A stretch of DNA of 64,000 bases from Bicyclus anynana (taxonomy: Eukaryota > Arthropoda > Insecta > Lepidoptera > Nymphalidae): positions 6,438,292-6,502,291 of the forward strand of contig NC_069094.1 of assembly GCF_947172395.1 (NCBI RefSeq), in the 5' to 3' direction. Positions 12,301 to 25,500 of this stretch are shown here, piece after piece (positions within the stretch are counted from its first letter, which is position 1; each line of letters begins with the position of its first letter). Under the pieces are notes generated by a model that worked only from the letters and a program-made list of their open reading frames with translations, was not told the origin of the DNA and did not search any database. Position numbers and translations under genes: made by a program.

Positions 12301-12539
12301 AATAAACGCGCGTAAACGTTCTATGAAGTTGCATATAATTGGTTATGTGCACTTTAAACGTAGTTTTTTTTCTGATTGTGTAAGTGCCGTAGGCTTCTTA
12401 TGGGGCCTCAGCGGCGTCACCGGGGGGTAATTAAACGCAGTTAGTTACTGCTGGATAGACCGCGAGATCACTTTTTCATATATTACATTTGTTTAATTTT
12501 CATTTTAGTAGCTTGCCCTGAAATTATTTAAACGATACG

Positions 12540-13030
12540 ACACGCTAGCGCGTGGCTGCAATCACATGGTAAGCGATGAAGCAGCTTATGGTGAAACGTG
12601 CTTGCCTCTAAGATGCTTATGCACTCTTGCATATGCAGCGCTTGGGTTCAATCAATTCCCTTGCACCCTCTAATACTTGTGAGCGCGTATTCAAAGTTGA
12701 ATACGTACAAAAATGTTAACAAATATTTACAGCCGGCGCCCAAATCCATCACCCGGGTGCAACACACTCCCTGTTTAAGTCAAGACGCCTCTGCACTCTT
12801 GTGTTCTTTACTTGAAGGTTCATTGTTGATGTTACATGCAATGCGCATAAGAAACGAGGAACCAAACCGCAAGCGTCCAAGAGATACTCGTATTTATACG
12901 GATGTCGATCCCAAAGATATGGTTGATGGTGAAGCTATACGCACAGGAGGTCGTCTACGATTCAGATGTTTATATGTGTTTCTAGGGAGGGTGCCCTTCA
13001 ATGAGATGTTATGATTTTTCATTCACCTTG
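12540..13030 (+). other. unrecognised ORF region (138 codons)
   Basis: An open frame runs 12598-13014 and is richer in G+C than its surroundings. It contains 'RNEEPNRKRPRDTRIYTDVD'. I do not recognise the protein. The upstream bases ('ggtaagcgatgaagcag', 'gcttgcctctaagatgctta') resemble the repeat at 23478, so the frame may simply be repeat-derived. No acceptor/donor pair joins it convincingly to gene 1. Confidence 0.25.
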
Positions 13031-14096
13031 TTGTCAATTAGGCCGGGCATACACGAACTTAAAGCAGTTGTCGACTGCTTCAATCTGCCACAGCTTACTA
13101 CAGACTTCTACGTACGTACGAGTATACATACGCAAACCGCTCGTGCAGTTGCAACTGCCTCGAGCAGTTACCAATGGCAGTTTGGTGCCCTAATGCCCTT
13201 CCGGCGTTTGTGTTTCGTGACATTTATAATTTAAACACCTTCAAAGCAATATCTTCTAGGTAAGCGCGCTCTAACTTAGACCGCATTAATGCTTACCATC
13301 AGTCTTAATTGTAGTCAAGCGCTGGCCTATATTGCATATAAAAAAATAAAACAGTATCAAGCTGCTGACTCTGAATGTAAGAGCGATCCATGTATGTAGA
13401 TCACTGGCTAACTGATCGAGCTGCCCGTGTATGACGACCTTAATACTATAAAACATTACTATGGCAGACGGACATGCATGTGACCTTATACAGGTTCCGT
13501 TTTTGCACGGAACGTAACAAATTCAAAATCTCTACACAAACAGAGCGATTTGTGTATTACACGCGACGTTAGAAAAACGCTAGTATGAAGGCGCTTTAGT
13601 GTAAAACTATCCTCCTCTGCGTGGGTGATAAAAGTCGACATCAATTGTTGTAATACAAAGACTCGCGGAGACTTAAAGGGGAGGATCCCGCTGAATGACC
13701 TACTCGAGTTCTACATTACACGACATTTTGTACGTACCGCGGTGCCTTTTGTTGAAATGTCAACATACGAGGGTTGGTTATACGGGTATTTCAACTGAGA
13801 TTTTAAATATAACATTCATAATAGCCATGTTAGTTCAGTAAAATTAATTGTATTAAAAATGCTAAAGTTTGTACGTGTATTTGGAATTTCGGTGTTTGTT
13901 ATTCAGTCATATAAAAACGGCTGATCAAATTCAGACTTTTTTATAAAGAACATTAAACATTATTAATCGTATTTTCCCCTTTTTATTTTAATTTAGCAAA
14001 AAGTTTGTGCTAGGAGTAGATGTGTTAGTCATTACCTTGCTTGCTAGTAAAGCTTTCTCCTTAGGAACCACCACAGGGATCTCCTTTCTTATATAG
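13031..14096. other. no feature recognised
   Basis: Mixed-composition DNA with short frames only. I see no exon with a convincing acceptor and donor and no member of the local repeat families. Confidence 0.4.
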
Positions 14097-14400
14097 GGAA
14101 CTAGCGGACGCCCGCGACTTCGTCCGCCTGGATTTCAGTTTTTCACAAATCCCGCGGGAACTGTCGCGGACTTTTTTTTAGAACTTTTTAAGAGGAACAA
14201 TTCTGTCATACATGATTTTTGCAAAACTTTAACCGTTTACGCAGCGCATGCAGCGTAAGCTCTCTACAGGAAAAATCCCTCAATTTGAAACATTCTTCAT
14301 TGGTGCTCCGCTCCTATTGCTTTTTGCGTGATAATATATAACCTATAGCCTTTCTCGATAAATGGGCTATCTAACACTGGAAGAATTTTTCAAAACTAAC
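14097..14400 (+). repeat. fragmentary GACGCCCGCG-type repeats
   Basis: 'Ctagcggacgcccgcgactt' at 14100 runs into 'gtttttcacaaatcccgcgg'. From about 14330 comes 'taacctatagcctttctcga', part of the second repeat family seen complete at 53008. Two fragments adjoin. Confidence 0.55.
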
Positions 14401-14409
14401 AAAATGTGT

Positions 14410-14452
14410 GGGAATGAAAGATCCGATCGACTTGGATCGGATCTTTCATTCC
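14410..14452. repeat. hairpin
   Basis: 'Gggaatgaaagatccgat' is followed within a few bases by its inverse 'atcggatctttcattccc'. It is flanked by two direct copies of 'ggctataggttagtt'-like sequence. Confidence 0.7.
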
Positions 14453-14631
14453 CATATATAGCTATAGGTTAGTTATATATGGCTATAGGTTAGTTTTCAC
14501 GTGGCCTGTTGATAGTGAATGTCATTCCCATACATTTTTTAATTTTCGTAGCGTTAGTGTTAGTAGAATCTACGTGCCACATGGCTACAGGCCCGGGACC
14601 GACGGCTTAACGTAGTCAAAACCACAAAAGT

Positions 14632-14850
14632 CAAAGTCAAAGTTCATTTTTCTCAATTAGGCTTGGAGCCTGCTCACTTCCAACTCTTAGTTAAATTATA
14701 GAACAGGTATAGTGATGTATGACAGCCCGCACATCTGTCCAACTAAATCGTCCAACTAGATCATGCAGAATTAAAAAGTCGGCCAACTAAAAATTGTCAG
14801 TGAGCGGCCACCCTTAGTTTACAAGCACTTTCGATACGTCAGGTAGAGGG
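14632..14850 (-). repeat. LINE tail fragments
   Basis: 'Aaagtcaaagtcaaagttca' with 'ttaggcttggagcctgctca', and at 14816 'gtttacaagcactttcgata'. Both blocks match the minus orientation of the Jockey-like 3' UTR, split by about 130 bp of other sequence. Confidence 0.45.
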
Positions 14851-15503
14851 AAGTCAATTATTAGATTATGGTGATAATAATTTATCGAAAACTAAAAATT
14901 AAGGTTTCAAACGCACGTCCGAGAAGTGCCCACAACAAACTCAACCTTTCTAACACAAACTTTGTAACTACTGAAAATTAGTTGGAATAAAAACATGCTC
15001 AATATTTTATTTGGTCAATCTCAGGTTCAAAGCTACATAAGCTAAGTAATGGATCAACGAGGCACTTACTAAAGCTTTATTATCCTTTTACAGCTTGAAA
15101 TTTTCAGAGTGCATTCGCTAGGTTGTTAATGTAACATTCATGGAGAACGTCTTACAACCTTTAGCTGCTTACTTATTTATATAAATCTCTGAGAAACAGT
15201 ACCTACAATTTAAAAAAAATACAGTATTAACTGCAAGTCATACTTGACTTTTAGTTTTATCTGTATTATCCGTCTGACGAAGAACGATTATATTTTTGAG
15301 TGAATTTGTTAATACATTATTCTTTGAAACCTTAAACCAAACGGCTTGATTTATTTCATCATAAAACAACATTGAAATAGTTTCAGGTGTTTGACTAAAA
15401 TTGTGTATTATATCAATTTTCCATTTACTTTTTACGCAATTGGGCTTTTTTTAATAAAAATTAAATTAAATTTAATATAGCTACTTAATATTTTAAATAG
15501 ATA

Positions 15504-15539
15504 ATGTTTGTGGTATTGTCCCTACAATACCACAAACAT
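15504..15539. repeat. perfect 16-bp-arm hairpin
   Basis: 'Atgtttgtggtattgt', a 4-nt loop (CCCT), then 'acaataccacaaacat'. Perfectly complementary. Confidence 0.85.
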
Positions 15540-16244
15540 GGTAGGGGTGATGTCTGGATCAACTGAGCCGATTGAAAATTCTATTACCCTTAGAGAGCCA
15601 AGTTATTTGTTTATGTCATAGAAGCAGGGCGTCGGATAGTTTTCAAATAATTTGATTTCTGATTACTTAAACAGAGGGAAATTCACACTGTTATCACTAC
15701 ACAAAAATCGTCTCGAATGAAGTACACTACTTAAATTAGACTTGTTGGCTTGTACTGCCATTTTCTTATCCCTTCCATGATGACGTCGTATCGCTACTCT
15801 TCTAACATTATTTTGTTACGCGGTGAAAATGTGTAACTCCGTAAATAAAATCAACACAAAACCAGTGAAGCATTTGGAATGCTTTTGAAACAGTGCTCGT
15901 GTTGGTATTTCGTGTGGAATTGACTGACGAACGGGTAGAATGTCCAATACAATTAGCATGCCGACGGGCGTGGGCGGTGCCGTTGTCAGCACGTGTAACG
16001 GATTGTGGAGTGACGTGCCTACCGAATAACATGCGAATTATTATTTAACCAAAACCGTGCGTTGTAAAATAGGAAATATACCTACCCTATGTTATTTTGT
16101 GTACCTACCCTTAACAATGAGATTGGAAAAGTACATAGCGTAGTAGTTCATGGTAGCGTAACAAGCAAAACTTAGGGCTTAGTCATTTTTAAAATATTTT
16201 TTTTAAAATTTGACTCAATATTTAAGTAGACATCATAATTTATT

Positions 16245-16535
16245 ATGAACCATATTCGGCTCACTGTTGTTGCGTTCGAGTCTCCTTTCAGAATGAGATA
16301 ACCCCTCTCATATACCAATAGGATTAGCAGACTTCACACACGCAGAGAATTAAGAAAATTCTCTGGTATGCAGGTTTCCTCACGACGTTTTCCTTCACCG
16401 TTTGAGACACGTGATATTTAATTTCTTAAAATGCACATAACAGAAAAGTTGGAGGTGCATGCCCCGGACTGGATTCGAACCCACACCTTCCGGAGTAGAA
16501 GGCAGAGGTCTTATCCACTGGGCTATCATGGCTCT
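16245..16535 (-). repeat. SINE family A
   Basis: Minus-strand complete copy. Its tRNA-like head is at 16470-16535 ('gattcgaacccacaccttcc', 'cactgggctatcatggctct') and its body extends to 'atattcggctcactg'. Confidence 0.85.
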
Positions 16536-16696
16536 ATTATTTAAGTAGTAGGTTTGTTTTATTTGGAACGGACGGAAGATTAGTATCCGCAAATTTCGAA
16601 TTGTACAAATTCGTGCGTCGCAAAAAGTCATAGGCATCCTCTAGTGTGTGATTATAATATTTTGCCTGAATCTGGAATCTACGTCGCTACGAGTAC

Positions 16697-17027
16697 TTTT
16701 TTTTTTTTTATTCTTTACAAGTTAGCCCTTGACTACAATCTCACCTGATGGTAAGTGATGATGCAGTCTAAGATGGAAGCGGGATAACTTGTTAGGAGGA
16801 GGATGAAAATCCACACCCCTTTCGGTTTCTACACGGCATCGTACCGGAACGCTAAATCGCTTGGCGGTACGTCTTTGCCGGTAGGGTGGTAACTAGCCAC
16901 GGCCGAAGCCTCCCACCAGCCAGACCTGGACAAATTAAGAAAATCTCAATCTGCCCAGCCGGGGATCGAACCCAGGACCTCCGTTTTGTAAATCCACCGC
17001 GCATACCACTGCGCCACGGAGGCCGTC
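16697..17027 (-). repeat. SINE family B
   Basis: Complete minus-strand copy. The tRNA-like head is at about 16955-17027 ('gatcgaacccaggacctccg', 'cataccactgcgccacggag'). The body has 'cggtacgtctttgccggtag' and 'tcggtttctacacggcatcg', with an A-rich tail at 16697-16710. It is tRNA-derived by its box A and box B. Confidence 0.9.
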
Positions 17028-17379
17028 GCCGTACTTCAGCGTTAGAGTAGGTAATTGAATAACGAACCGACCAACTCTAATTTTAACTTAGGTGTAGGGT
17101 TTCTAGAGAACAGACAACTAACTAACTCTCATCATAGAGTTAGTTAGTCGTAAGTTCTAAGTAAGGGCACTAGTTCTAAGTAAGTGGTAAAAGTAGTTTT
17201 AAGTAAGTGTTAAGTAAGGGCGCGTAGAGTTAGTAAGTTGGCTCTTCATGAGATTTCATAACTTCGTTACAGTGTGTGCAATATGTACCCTTCTTCGTCT
17301 TAAATTTACTTTACATTTTATAACAATAATATTTTGAACAAAACTGTAGCTATCTACCTCTTGGCTGATGTATGGCTAA

Positions 17380-17386
17380 CATCATT

Positions 17387-17431
<45 letters not shown>

Positions 17432-17705
17432 GTCATCATCATCATTATTATTATCAGCAAATGGATATCTACCGTTGGACATCGGCCTCATGTCACCTCA
17501 TTTTCAAACACCACAGCCTTAAGTCGCATGCATCCAGCGGCTCCCTACAATCAGCTTGGTCTTGGTACACCTAGTAGGGGGTCGCCACTCCAGCACCTTA
17601 TGACCTAAACGTCCATCGGCTCATCGAAGTACATGCACCACCCATTGCCACTTCAGCTTCGCGACTCGTTGACTTGACTGATCTGATTTCTGATTTGATC
17701 ACGTA
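17380..17705 (-). repeat. (ATC)n microsatellite and non-LTR tail
   Basis: A long ATC/TCA run (about 17380-17455) continues into 'acatcggcctcatgtcacct', 'gcatccagcggctccctaca' and 'acgtccatcggctcatcgaa'. A (GAT)n tail joined to such a block is the usual minus-strand 3' end of a non-LTR element. The serine and isoleucine runs in the overlapping frames come from the microsatellite. Confidence 0.6.
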
Positions 17706-18187
17706 GAGGTGCTCTGAGCATCGCTATTACAAGATGTATTATATAATCATAGGACAAAGCGAACCTATAATATAAACATAATAAATCGTAATGTACAAAG
17801 GCGGGCCGCTCGCAGGGTGAAATAAAACCCTCCTACGCGATTCCTGTGAGACCATTTTGTGCGTCGCAATTCGTTTTGACATTGACCTTGGTTTGGTACG
17901 GAACACGTATGTGTTTACATATCTACCTACTTATTTATTTCAATACACATTTTGTTGCCTATTTGCTATTCCAGACTGCATCTATCTGTGACAATCTGTA
18001 TCTAGGTGTACTCTGTATTGACTCTTAAATCTATGATCTAGATTCTGCCGTTCTGAAGTTGGATACTAGATACTCAGACAGACAAAAAATGTAAATGTTT
18101 GATTTTTTTTTCTTGCTACTTATTTACCAGATAATAAACAATTTGTGACAAAGATCGTCAGCATCCAAAGTGTAACCCAAAGTACTT

Positions 18188-18512
18188 TTTTTTTTATTCT
18201 TTACAAGTAAGCCCTTGACTAAAATCTCACCTAATGGTTATTGATGATGCAGTCTAAGATGGAAGCGGGCAAACTTGTTAGGAGGAGGATGAAAATCCAC
18301 ACCCCTTTTCGGTTTCTACAGGACATCGTACCGGAACTCTAAATCGCTTGACGGTACGTCTTTGTCGGTAGGATGGTAACTAACCACGGCGGAAGCCTCC
18401 CACCAGCCAGAACTGGACCAATTAAGAAAATATCAATCGGCCCAGCCGGGGATCAAACTCAGGACCTCCGTTTAGTAAATCCACCGCGCATACCAGTGCG
18501 CCACGGAGGCCG
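18188..18512 (-). repeat. SINE family B
   Basis: Complete minus-strand copy, about 1.5 kb from the copy at 16697 and in the same orientation. The head is 'gatcaaactcaggacctccg' to 'gcgccacggaggccgt'. Confidence 0.9.
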
Positions 18513-18788
18513 TACTTAAGAGTATCAATGTTTGGAAAGTTCTTGTTTTTGTTGTTATGTAGTTTTATCAATAGCTTTACATACGCAAACATTTGGCACT
18601 CATGTGCAGAAATAAAAATCACTATCTTATAGACGTTTAAACAAGGGTTTAATTTTATATTTTGGTAAATAATACTATAATTGATTCGATTAGGAAATTT
18701 TATTAGATATAATATTATTGTTTGGTTGTTATCACTGATTTTTACAAGTAACCATTGCTAAATGTTTTTTAGGCTATATAATAAGTTA

Positions 18789-19018
18789 AGAGCCGTGATA
18801 GCCCAGTGGATCTATGCCTTTGATTCTGAGGTCGTAGGTTCAAATCCTGTCTGGGGCATGCACTTCCAATTTTTAAGTTACGTACATTTTTCGAAATTAA
18901 ATATCACGTGTCTCATACAGTGAAGGAAAAATATTGTGAGGAATCCTGCATACCTGAGAATTTTCATAATTCTCTACGTGTGTGAAGTCTCCCAATCCGC
19001 ATTAGAACGAGTTATTAA
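18789..19018 (+). repeat. SINE family A, 3' truncated
   Basis: Plus-strand head 'agccgtgatagcccagtgga' and body up to 'tgccaatccgcatt'-like sequence. The 3' third is missing, and the next repeat starts at 19021. Confidence 0.8.
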
Positions 19019-19020
19019 TT

Positions 19021-19275
19021 ACTAGCGGACGCCCGCGACTTCGCCCGTTTTTAGACCTCTTTAATCCAGCCCTTGGAGCAACTTCTTCCGTTTTCCCAAC
19101 GTTTCCCTTCACTGATCTGCTTCTATTGATCGTAGCGTGATGAAAACTATACTATAACCTGCCCAGAAGTATAAAGAATAATTGTACCAAGTTTCGTTAA
19201 ATACTGTCGAGTAGTTTTTGTTTCTATAACGAACATACAGACAGACAGACAAAAATTTTACTGATTGCATTTTTG
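19021..19275 (+). repeat. GACGCCCGCG-type repeat
   Basis: It starts 'actagcggacgcccgcgact' and continues with 'taacctgcccagaagtataa', 'accaagtttcgttaaatact' and an ACAGACAGACAGAC run near its end. This is a longer, different subfamily from 6914. Confidence 0.55.
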
Positions 19276-21032
19276 GCATGTATATCGATCACTAATCACC
19301 CCCAGAGCTATATTAGAAATATATTTCATGTACAGAATTGACCTCTACAGATTTATTATAAGTAGGTAGGTATAGATATTGTAATAGGTTAGGTTAATTG
19401 TTTGGGCTTTTGACTATATATTTGGTAATTTGCAAAAACAATGTTTATATGGTTTGAGTCGTCTTTTATTATTTAAAATCGTATTTTAGTATAAGTCATT
19501 TTAAAAAGCCATTTTTGATAGGTACATTTGTTTCAGTTCACTAACTCAACTTTCATGATTAGATGGCTGTGTTATCCTATCATAAAACAAATCACCCAAC
19601 TACTTACAGTGATTGCCCTCATATTCTATATAGGTTGAGAAGAGGTTGTGTGTTTAATACGAAAAGGTACCTCATATTGTAGTTATGTGAGTGTGACAGC
19701 GTCGTAAAAGTTTGGCTCTCGGAAGACGGGATGCCCAAACACGATCGTCTGTGTCAACACTCGGCGATCGTTATTGCTTTGCGCATACTATGTAAAGTAC
19801 AATCTAACTGACCCAAATATATTTGGGTTAGTGGGTAATATTAAAATAGTCTCGGTCTACTAAATACAGAATGTGCGTGAAGCAAATATTTCCACGCGTG
19901 TCTTCCGCTATAGGTCTCAATTTTTTATTTGAACACAGTATATTTTTTTGTAAATTCGTATTTTTCATAGAACAACCAGTACGCTAGCAAACGTAAGTTT
20001 GTTTAACATTAAATATGTAATAAACTATGAGGTTTGTTTCGTACAAAATCATGTTTTCAGTACGAAATATACACGTAAATAAACTTGAAAAGCAAAACTT
20101 TCTCATAATAGAGAATGGTATGCGAATTGACTGCACTGTTTCTAAAATCTGTGAAATTTACATACATACTATGTATATTTACATATACATATTATGTATA
20201 TTTAAAAGTTTACATTTCATTAAATCTCTCTGTCTCAAAAGCAGTTTTCAGTAGGTATTAGAGCCATAGTATTTAAGATACAAGCATCGACGATTCGGTC
20301 GCTTTTCGGAAGCTTAATTCCCCGTTTGAAAGCTGTACACATTCGGATTTTAGTGCAAGCAATTTAGTTGAAGATTTAGCAGTTGGGGAATATGTTTCAC
20401 TGGGCAAGTGCAACATATTCCAATTTCTATAAACAAATTGAATAGTTTTAATAATAATAGTTGTAATAAAGCTTTTTGTGAAGAGCTTTTCAGGGGAATT
20501 ATCCCCTGAAGTATCCCCGAAAGTCATATTTATTTCTGCTGCCGTGTTTCGATCTGAAAGAAATGGTTGCCGGTGTACTGTGAAATTATACTTTTGACGG
20601 GCATGGGCAGAACGTTGTTGGACGCATTCCTTATGTTACTCTGTTTATATGTATTGGCGATATTTATCCATCTGGTTTGTACGTAATTGTATTTAATTAT
20701 AAAAAATCGACTTCAATACAACACAGAATATAACATCAGTAAGAAAAATCGTACTCGTAAAGTTACTAAGACGACGTCCACCATAATGCGGTGGAGCATA
20801 GATGTAGTCAAAAGTCGTCTAATGCTGAAAGAACCTTTGACTCTCAAGTGCTAAAAACGTTTTAAATTTAGCGCAAGATTCTCTTTGAAAGCTCTTTTTG
20901 ATATTCAGAATATTTTTTGACATGAACTGCATGAGAATTGATGTATTAGGGATTTTTAAGGACAGCTCGGGACACATAAATGTGGAAGCAAGTATGTATG
21001 TCTGTTTATTTGTTACTTACCTTTTCACAGCT
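19276..21032. other. no gene recognised
   Basis: AT-rich. A short hairpin 'ctgacccaaatatatttgggttag' lies at about 19809-19832. Short frames at 20027-20527 lack support. Confidence 0.4.
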
Positions 21033-21551
21033 AAACCAAAAAATAATTACTACATTTGAAAGTATTCCAGGCGCCTGTTTTTTCTAATTACGACAAATTC
21101 TAAGGTTGAAAGTGAGAAAGAGGAATATTTTTTTCGTAATTTAGTTCTAACAAGAGAGAGCTAGACAACGTTCGTTTCTTACAAATTTCGCCAGAACCAT
21201 GGATTTTACCGGGATGTAAATTAAGTAGCATATTTTCTGCTCATGTTTAATTATATCCGTGCCAAATTTCATCCGATTTTTCCGATTTCAAGTTAAGTCG
21301 ATTAGGATGAAATTTGGCACGGATATAACTAAACATGAGCAGAAAATAGGCTACTTAATTTACATCCCGGTAAAATCCATGGTTCTGGCGAAATTTGTAA
21401 GAAACGAACGTTAACGTTGTCTAGCTCTCTCTTGTTAGAACTAAATTACGAAAAAAATATCCTCTTTCTCACTTTCCACCTTATAATTTGTCGTAATTAG
21501 AAAAAACAGGCGCCTGGAATACTTTTAAATGTAGTAACTATTTTTTGCTTT
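21033..21551. repeat. large near-perfect inverted repeat (hairpin)
   Basis: The left arm (21033-21274) and right arm (21305-21551) are close to perfect reverse complements around a ~30-nt spacer. The outer ends are 'aaccaaaaaataattactac' and 'gtagtaactattttttgctt'. The inner ends are 'gccaaatttcatcc' and 'ggatgaaatttggc'. Within the arms, 'cagaaccatggattttaccg' shows relation to the 6914 repeat family. A few mismatches and one or two small indels were seen by eye. It lies upstream of the first visible exon of gene 1. Confidence 0.9.
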
Positions 21552-22483
21552 AAAAACGAGAGAATTAAATTGCGTTATTTGTATGGAGATGGCGAAATAA
21601 CCGTTCCGAGGTCAGCATCACTGTACCGTTCGGTGTAATTATTTTACACAAAACAAACGTGACTGTCGAAACCCTGAGAAGTCTATTAAAAGCTTTTGTC
21701 CTGTATAACTACGCTAATTTGCTGAGTTGTTCCTATGTAGCAATGTTTACGCAAACTTAGGCGACTTCCTTGTTTCGTATACTTCAGCCGCCCTCTTAAA
21801 AATTAGTATGCATAACTTAATTGTTATCTTAGTCAACTGTTTGTAGGCCATTTATCCTCCAGAGGAGATTTATAAATTGTGAAAATAATTATAAAAGTTT
21901 TCTATAACATTTTTTGCTAATATAATAACTAATTTATTAATATCAATTATACCGAGGCTCTACTTCAGAGGGCTTGCCAAATTAGAATTTATTATTGTAA
22001 TTCAGGGCAAGAAATATCACACCCTGTGTCGCCCTTTGAAATGAAAGTCTCAGGTTTGATTTTAGAATTTTTTGTTCTAAATTAACTCTAAACTGAAGTA
22101 GGTATTTCCCTGGGCAAGATGCTTTTGTACTCATATATCTTGTTCTGTTATCATTACAATAATATTCTTAAAACGAAGTAAACATAATACAAAAGGCGAC
22201 CTAAATATTATGCATCATTAGATTGATAAATACCTCGTGTTTATTAAAGTCGGGAATCGAGTACGTTGTTTTGCTTGCACTCACAAATGGAAAAAAATTA
22301 CTTAAATTGTTTAGGGATTTTAATGAGATCCTTATAGGTATATATATTTTTTTTTTGATTTTCACTTTATGTTTTGTTTAGCATCTAGGTGATACTAAAG
22401 AAAAATGCGCACGTTAAAACAATTTTCAAACCGTAAATTTAGTTTTGAAAAATTATATTTAACAAAATTATTTATTGTTTCAG

Positions 22484-22509
22484 ATCGAGAGAACGGCGAA
22501 CTGAAGCCT
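22484..22509 (+). CDS. gene 1, visible exon 1
   Basis: 26-nt exon between 'ttatttattgtttcag' and 'gtgagt'. In the frame fixed by the next exon it reads (x)-RENGELKP. It enters in phase 1 and leaves in phase 0. It is very short, so the support is the splice sites plus the phase match. Confidence 0.5.
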
Positions 22510-25500
22510 GTGAGTATGACATGCACGCCTTGTTATTTTTTTTTCAATATTTTACTTGTCATCTCTCACCGATACTCTTCCTTATTATTATTATTCTTTA
22601 TTATTATTTTATACGTGATACGGGCAAGTTAAGCTCATAGTGCCCATAGGTGTTACAAATGAAACTCCTTTCTTTCCTTTAAAAATAATAAAACAAAAGC
22701 TTTGTACTGACTCTCCGGTTACGTTTCGAACCATGCATCGAGTTTTGATAACATTTGATTTTACTTTAGTTTTTGATAACATTTATTACTCATGGAAAGA
22801 TCAAGTTATTATGAAATATTTATTTTTTAGCTTAAAGCTGCAATTTTTAAGTGAAATCTGGGGCGTAGCTACCGCGGTATCAATCAAAGCTACCAAGACT
22901 ACAGAGGCTCCATACGCGTGAAAGCAAAAATTATTTAAATGTAATCCACAAACTCACTTAATTTGATGCTTCCCGAAAAAAAAACGAGCTGAGTTTACAT
23001 TTCAGAAATTACAAAAGTCAAAAATTTTCCCGGGTTAAGCGTGCACTCAAAAGTTAGAAATTTCCTACATAGGTTGAGTCACTGTCATGTTTATTTAAAG
23101 CACGCATTTTTGTTTTAGTAAGAAATCTTTTTCCTTCATTTGGGCCCCAAAAACATTTTGGTACAGGACACTGAGTGAAAGCTTTTATATTCGAAAGATT
23201 AACATTTATATTTTTAACGCTAAAAATAAAACACGAGGCACCAATGTTAACGCGGGTGCTTAGTATTCTAAACAGCAACGTTGTCTCAAATTATGCAAAT
23301 AATATTTATGGCTTAGATTGCTTACTTTGAAGTCACACGCTACGAGATGCTGTCCATAATAAACTCAACGAGAAGAAGCTATAAACAGTTTGTTATACGA
23401 CTAAAATCATTTTAGATGGTAAAGGCACAGAATACATATGTGGTAAAGGTGGATACGTTGACCTTTCACGTTTTCTTTTTTTTTATGAGGCTTGCGCCTG
23501 ACTACAATCATGCCTGATGACTGATGGAAGGCAAAGATGAGGCGCGTTTGCCTAGAAGTGCATATTCACTCTTGCCTTGAAGGTGCTTAAATTGTACGTG
23601 TCAGGAAGGGCATTCCACGTCTTAGCAGTTCTTATTAGAAACGTTGAGGCAAAACGTTTCGTGCGGGTTAACTGAACATCGACAACAAAAGGATGCCATT
23701 TTCTTGATGCAAAGACGGTACAATTTTCATTGAATTAGTACATATTACTACCCTTTTACCGACCTATTAGTATTATTATTAGTCGTGATACTGCTATGCT
23801 TATAGGTATATCTGCTATCAACCAGCATTGCTATGCATCTGTTTATTGGCAGTGGCGTGCATAAAATTTTCAATCAGGTTATGTATTAAACGTAAAAAAA
23901 TTACAAAATGGAATAAACCTTCTCCACGGAGTCTGAAGGGAAGGCAGTGTATTTTTGTATTTATGAAGTGCACGCTACTATCTATAGTTAAAGGTATATT
24001 TAAGGTGCTACTTCCAGTTACATGAGGTTACAGTTACTCAACCATTAGTTAGCCCACTTCCATCTTAGATTGCATCATAACTTACCATCAGGTGAGATTG
24101 TAGTCAAGGGCTAACTTGTACAAAATAAAAAAAATTCGTATAACAATTCCTACCAAGATCGCTTTCATCTTCACTACATTGTTATGTTAGTTATAATATC
24201 AGATGAGATAGTAGTCGAGGGCTACCTTAACGTTGATGGTGAACAGAAACTAAAAGCTCCTCCATATATCTAGAACTAGAAGCACTCTTATTGAGAGCAT
24301 AGTAAGATAACAATCGGTCTAGTAGGCACTTTCAAATTGTTATCGAAACTCTTCAATACTCGAGTTTTCATACTTGCTAAGTCAGAGGTTTTGAGCTTCC
24401 TACCGTAGATTGTAGAACTTAATTATTGCATCATACACAAAAGATACCAAACAAAAGTTTACATAGTTATTTGAGTATTTATCTGTGTTTGTGTTTTGTT
24501 ATGCAGATTAAAGAATTGCTCTTCAGTGATTATACTCGTAATATAACCTTCCACTTTCTACATTCATTGATGATTGATGCTTGGTCGGTCAATTTGAGAA
24601 AAGTAGGTCATTTCCGTACCACAATGTTTAAATTTCAATAGGTATTCAAGGCGATGAGTCTGCGTTTTTGGAAATAGGGTTAATCGAGTTATTTTTAGTA
24701 CCTGCATCCACGGAAACTGTTATTCTATAGGTACTTTATTATACTTTTTACAATAGGTATTTTTATGAAAAAATATATTAAATTAGATATTTTCTTTTAA
24801 TTTATTTTTTATTCAATAAGTGAATGTTTAACTACTATTTTATCTGATACAAACTGGCGCAATCAGTTATTATCAGTTTAATTTATTATACTGATAATTC
24901 CCATAAAAATTATAATTTTAAATTAGTTTATTAAAATATTTTATAGTACGTCTTTGCAGACAGTCACTAGCTAGAGTCGAAGTCATAGAGCCAAATTAGG
25001 ATTGGTTAATTCCTTAATTTATTAGAGCCTGACATTGTAGAGGAAGAAAATTGTAGTGTTCTATGCATCATCATTCCCAGCGTATTTTAACAAAGTTTTA
25101 GGAGAGCGGATATGGAGCAGAGACCCACCTTCTGCTGCTCTAATTGGGTTGGCGGGCTGTTTGATTCAGTTCTAACGACCGCTATTGGATGTTAATTATA
25201 ATGACAGGAACTGAAAGTTTGACATGCTCTCCGAAGAACGGGGGTATAATACCACTAACTTACCTGGGCTGAGAATTTGTCTTGAGAACTTTTTGGGTAA
25301 AAAAAAGGTCAGTACTCATAGGCGGAGACAGGACTCTAACCCGTGCCTTTCATAATCCGAAATCACTTTGGCAACCGCTAGATCAATTAAAGAGTCCAGT
25401 AGCAGAGTTATATGCATAGTTAATAGAAATAAATCCATAATAGCCTTTCGTTTGTTTTAGGATGTGCCAGTCGAGGAGTTGGAGAATTTAAAAATGGGTA

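Noticed and set aside
12598..13014. Possible upstream exon or gene
   Set aside because: No convincing splice sites in the phase required by exon 22484, and the neighbourhood resembles a repeat. Kept only as a weak entry.
17334..17608. Poly-Ser and poly-Ile ORFs
   Set aside because: Translation of an (ATC)n microsatellite in two frames.
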